Source: Tetracentron sinense
Lineage: Eukaryota > Streptophyta > Magnoliopsida > Trochodendrales > Trochodendraceae
Length of the DNA stretch: 64,000 bases
Assembly: GCA_015143295.1 (NCBI GenBank)
Contig: CM026568.1
Coordinates: 16,250,607 to 16,314,606, forward strand
Direction of reading: 5' to 3'
The notes under the pieces are model-generated. The model was given only the letters and a program-made list of their open reading frames with translations. It ran no database searches and was not told where the DNA came from. The number at the start of each line of letters is the position of its first letter. Positions within the stretch are counted from its first letter, which is position 1. Below are positions 61,156 to 64,000 of the stretch, one piece after another. A program made the translations under genes and the position numbers.

Positions 61156-61894
61156 ATACTCTTTTCTCGTTAACTTCAACATCCTCACTTCCAAGGATTT
61201 TTGCTATTTCTTGGAACAAACAACTAATAATGTTTGTTTCACCATTAAAACAATCAAAGATATATTTTGCATTTCTATCATCTAGCTTGGACCTCTTTAA
61301 ATCTTGTTGATGTGCATATGCAAGGCTTACATACTCTTTATGTGTGAAACGCTCAACTTTCTTTCATTCTATTTTTCTTGTCGCGTTCCATTCCAGACAC
61401 TGCTAGTAGGCGATTAGTAAATAAACCACACAATCGATGGCTTCAACCCAAAAAATCTGTGGGTATCTTTTGCTCTTCAACATACTTCACACCATGTTAA
61501 TAATGGTCGTATTCTTTCTTTCAAGAGCACCATTTGTTGAGACTAATTTGGAACTGTAAGAAGACAACAAGTGCATTGCTCTATTTACAATATGCTTTAG
61601 TTTTTCTTAGTATAAAATCTCCTCCTCTATCGGAACTCATCTTTTTAATAATATAGGTACTTTCTCATTCTTCAAATACCTTAAATGTCTTGGGAGGACT
61701 AAACACCTCACATATTTTCTTTTAAGAATTAGACTCTTGTTTGCTAAAATCATCAATGAATATGAGAAATGAGTTGTAAGTACTTACTAAGAACAACCAC
61801 ATTCACATACGTCCGTACGAATAAGTTAAGTTGATAGCTCTTATGGATGCTTCCTTAGGAAAACAATTTTTTTGTTGGAGTTATTATTTACCAA

Positions 61895-62010
61895 CTGCTA
61901 GTATCAATCATCGATTAGTCGCAAGGAGTGACATTCTTGCAAGACATCACCCATTGGGATAAGATCCCATGACCTCTCTCATGGGAGGAGGCCACACCAT
62001 ACCATTAGAG
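61895..62010 (-). mobile_element. SINE-like copy inside the copia fossil
   Basis: Read on the minus strand: GGTGTGGCCTCCTCCCATGA, GAGAGGTCATGGGATCTTAT and GGGTGATGTCTTGCAAGAAT correspond in order to the SINE family at 25.6 and 36.3-36.7 kb. A T run lies on the expected side (about 61866-61874). No target duplication was confirmed. Confidence 0.5.
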
Positions 62011-62027
62011 TGAGCAGTAGTGATTTT

Positions 62028-62111
62028 TGTGATGTTTTACTAAGAGTACAACATTCAGATGCTCTTTTTTGTGATGTTTTACTAAGAGTACAACATTCAG
62101 GTGCTCTTTTT
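62028..62111. repeat. 42-bp tandem duplication
   Basis: TGTGATGTTTTACTAAGAGT through ...CATTCAGATGCTCTTTT occurs twice in a row with one clear difference (AGATGC against AGGTGC). Confidence 0.85.
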
Positions 62112-64000
62112 GGATGATTGATGATAAAAGCCAATCATTTCACTATTTCATTCTAGGAATACAACATTACCCGAACAAAATGAAGATGACCAAATCTTAA
62201 GTACCATAGTGAAGATGACTCCTTCACGGAAGTATTTTAGTATTTCATAACATCACTTTCAATATTCAACAAGAACATTCTAATCCTTAATATAGCCACT
62301 TTACAAATCAAGTTCCTTATTTGATATCTTTAAAAGAGTATGATTCTTCTATGAATATCATAGCCCTTTTCCAAAAGTTGTCCCAATCTCAAGATATTTT
62401 ACCTATCCAGCACATCATACTAGAAATGAATGGATGAATTCCATTTTCTTCAAACCAATTACCATTTTCTTTTACCAAAATTTTGAGAAACCTAATGTGA
62501 CAAGTTACCGATTCTTTAAACTTGATGAACATTTTCTTTCGCCCGCACATGATATCTTGAACCTTTATCTAGGTACCATGTATTTTTGTCACTACTTTAA
62601 TAACCTTTGTAAGCTGACAAGACGATGAGGTTACTTCATTTTGCCTTTCAACAAAATTTGCTTCTCTTCAACGTTGAAGTAGCATGATGTCTACCACCAT
62701 TAAATAATGGCCATATCATTTGTAATTCTATCATTGAATTTAATACTTATCATACCTTGATCTTTTATAGGGTCTAACAAATTTCCTCTTCCCTGTCCTC
62801 TAGTAAAATGATAATTTTTGCATCTTTTGTCATTGTTGAAGGAGATTCTTCCTCCTCTCCCACTGTTAAAACCTCTATGGCTTTCTCACTTTAGAGTTTT
62901 CTTATAGCAACTTTATTTGGATTAGTTACATAGTGAATCTTGCCTTTTCTTATTGAGGCTTTTCCCATGAGCTTGCTACAATTCCATTCGTTGATAAACA
63001 ATGAAAACTTGAAATCTAACAAACAAACTTCTCCACAAATTTGTATATTCTAAATATCTTCTTGAATTTTAATTTAAAAAAAAACATGTTCCGAAATTGC
63101 TCTTTTAATACATTAATTCTCCCCAAAACAGTGTTGTATAATTTAGTAACTAGTATGCACCCAAAAATCAATGAACTTAAAGCTGATAGAATTTGTTTTA
63201 AGCGGATAAAACTCCACAAAACCCTCAATACTTATCGAGATCTCATGACACAAGGTTCAAAAAACTCATAAAATTGAGATCTACCAAATCATGTCTTCAA
63301 ATCTACAGACCTACATTTTCTGGTCCATATGACTGGCGTCAACAACCGTATGACTGACGTCACCCTCACTTTCTCTCTTGTTTGTTGATTTAAACGGAAT
63401 CCTTAAAGATCTACTTTGGCTCTAATACCAAGTAGATTTTTTAGGTTAGGGTTTATGAGGGAAGAAGGAGAAGGACGAACCTTAAGAATCTGGCCCAAAG
63501 CCCATACAAGAGAAAGGACAATAAGGCCCTTATAATTTCACAAAATTACAATACATACATTCGGAGAAGCAAAGAAGCCGTGCTAAATTTTTGTCTTCTT
63601 TGTTGTAATCAAACTGAAATAAAATTCTTTAGTGCTCTAATCCATACAGATAGATGATGCTGACCTAGGAAGCATGGATACGGGTACGACGATGCGGCAA
63701 AACCTAAAAAAAATAGGATATAGTTACGGCTAAGATACGTCTGTATTTTTTTTAAAATAATAATAATACTATATTTTGTATTATAATTATAAAATAATCA
63801 TTGGTTCAGTTCTATTTATGTATAAAAAAGATCATGACGATGCAAAAGCAAAAGAAATAGGATCATCTCATCATCCACAAAGTAAAAAAGAAAATCATCC
63901 TATCATCCATTAAGCAAAATATAAAGAAGACCATGCCCATGCAAAAACAAAAGATATAGGGTCACACCCCCGGTCTCCCAAAAAACAAAAAAAAAAAGTT

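Larger units (their letters stand above)
61160..63700 (-). mobile_element. Broken Ty1/copia element (pol fossil)
   Basis: On the minus strand, protein pieces such as AYAHQQDLKRSKLDD followed by KYIFDCFNGETN (about 61210-61320) match the integrase C-terminal region of copia pol. At about 63422-63434 the minus strand carries TGGTATTAGAGCC, a good primer-binding site. LTR-like sequence follows to its right (about 63436-63650). So the 5' side is at the right and pol at the left. It is broken in many places. A SINE-like fragment (about 61900-62010) lies inside it. Confidence 0.65.

Overview
This window is nuclear DNA of a flowering plant, probably a woody or at least repeat-rich dicot. The reasons are the plant-type MSH2 gene with many introns, a plant-only TCP transcription factor, AT-rich intergenic DNA full of GA/CT microsatellites, and nested plant transposable elements (CACTA, hAT, Mutator-like MITEs, copia and gypsy LTR fossils, SINEs, a LINE tail). 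There are no bacterial-style operons, CRISPR arrays or rRNA genes, and I found no intact tRNA gene.

Only two host genes are convincing. (1) MSH2, the DNA mismatch-repair ATPase, fills the left 17 kb on the minus strand. Twelve exons can be placed between 17079 and 665 with matching splice sites and phases, giving 872 residues; the last exon lies beyond the left edge. Introns 8 and 10 have grown to about 5.6 and 5.5 kb. Intron 10 holds two gypsy LTR copies facing each other (arms of about 630 bp), and intron 8 holds a copia LTR and a long CT tract. The promoter side (17080-17440) has an E2F-type site and TGGGCC elements, as expected for a replication/repair gene. (2) A CYC/TB1-clade TCP transcription factor lies at 52960-54328 on the plus strand, with a TCP domain, an R domain and a short 3' exon that replaces the C-terminus of the plain open frame.

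The rest is repeat landscape. 17.4-28.6 kb: a 1961-bp solo LTR with target duplication AATCT, other LTR-like fossils, a SINE with a 12-bp target duplication, and a hAT element (8-bp duplication) that itself contains a MITE. 28.6-35.3 kb: one 6.7-kb CACTA element with TTT duplication. It carries a captured exon of a TWD1/FKBP42-like immunophilin gene and a nested 2425-bp solo LTR (duplication GGATT). 35.3-45 kb: SINEs, Mutator-like MITEs (one with a perfect 9-bp duplication) and other foldback elements. 45-51.6 kb: a broken copia element with a second hAT copy inside it, two small foldback elements and a LINE RNase H tail. 54.3-64 kb: copia LTR and pol fossils and another Mutator-like MITE copy.

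The two genes have no evident functional link. I see no new multi-gene system. The items most worth a second look are the gene capture in the CACTA element, the terminal exon and tandem array of the TCP gene, the head-to-head LTR hairpin in the MSH2 intron, the hairpin array in the gypsy-type solo LTR, and the small-element families whose target duplications are still readable.
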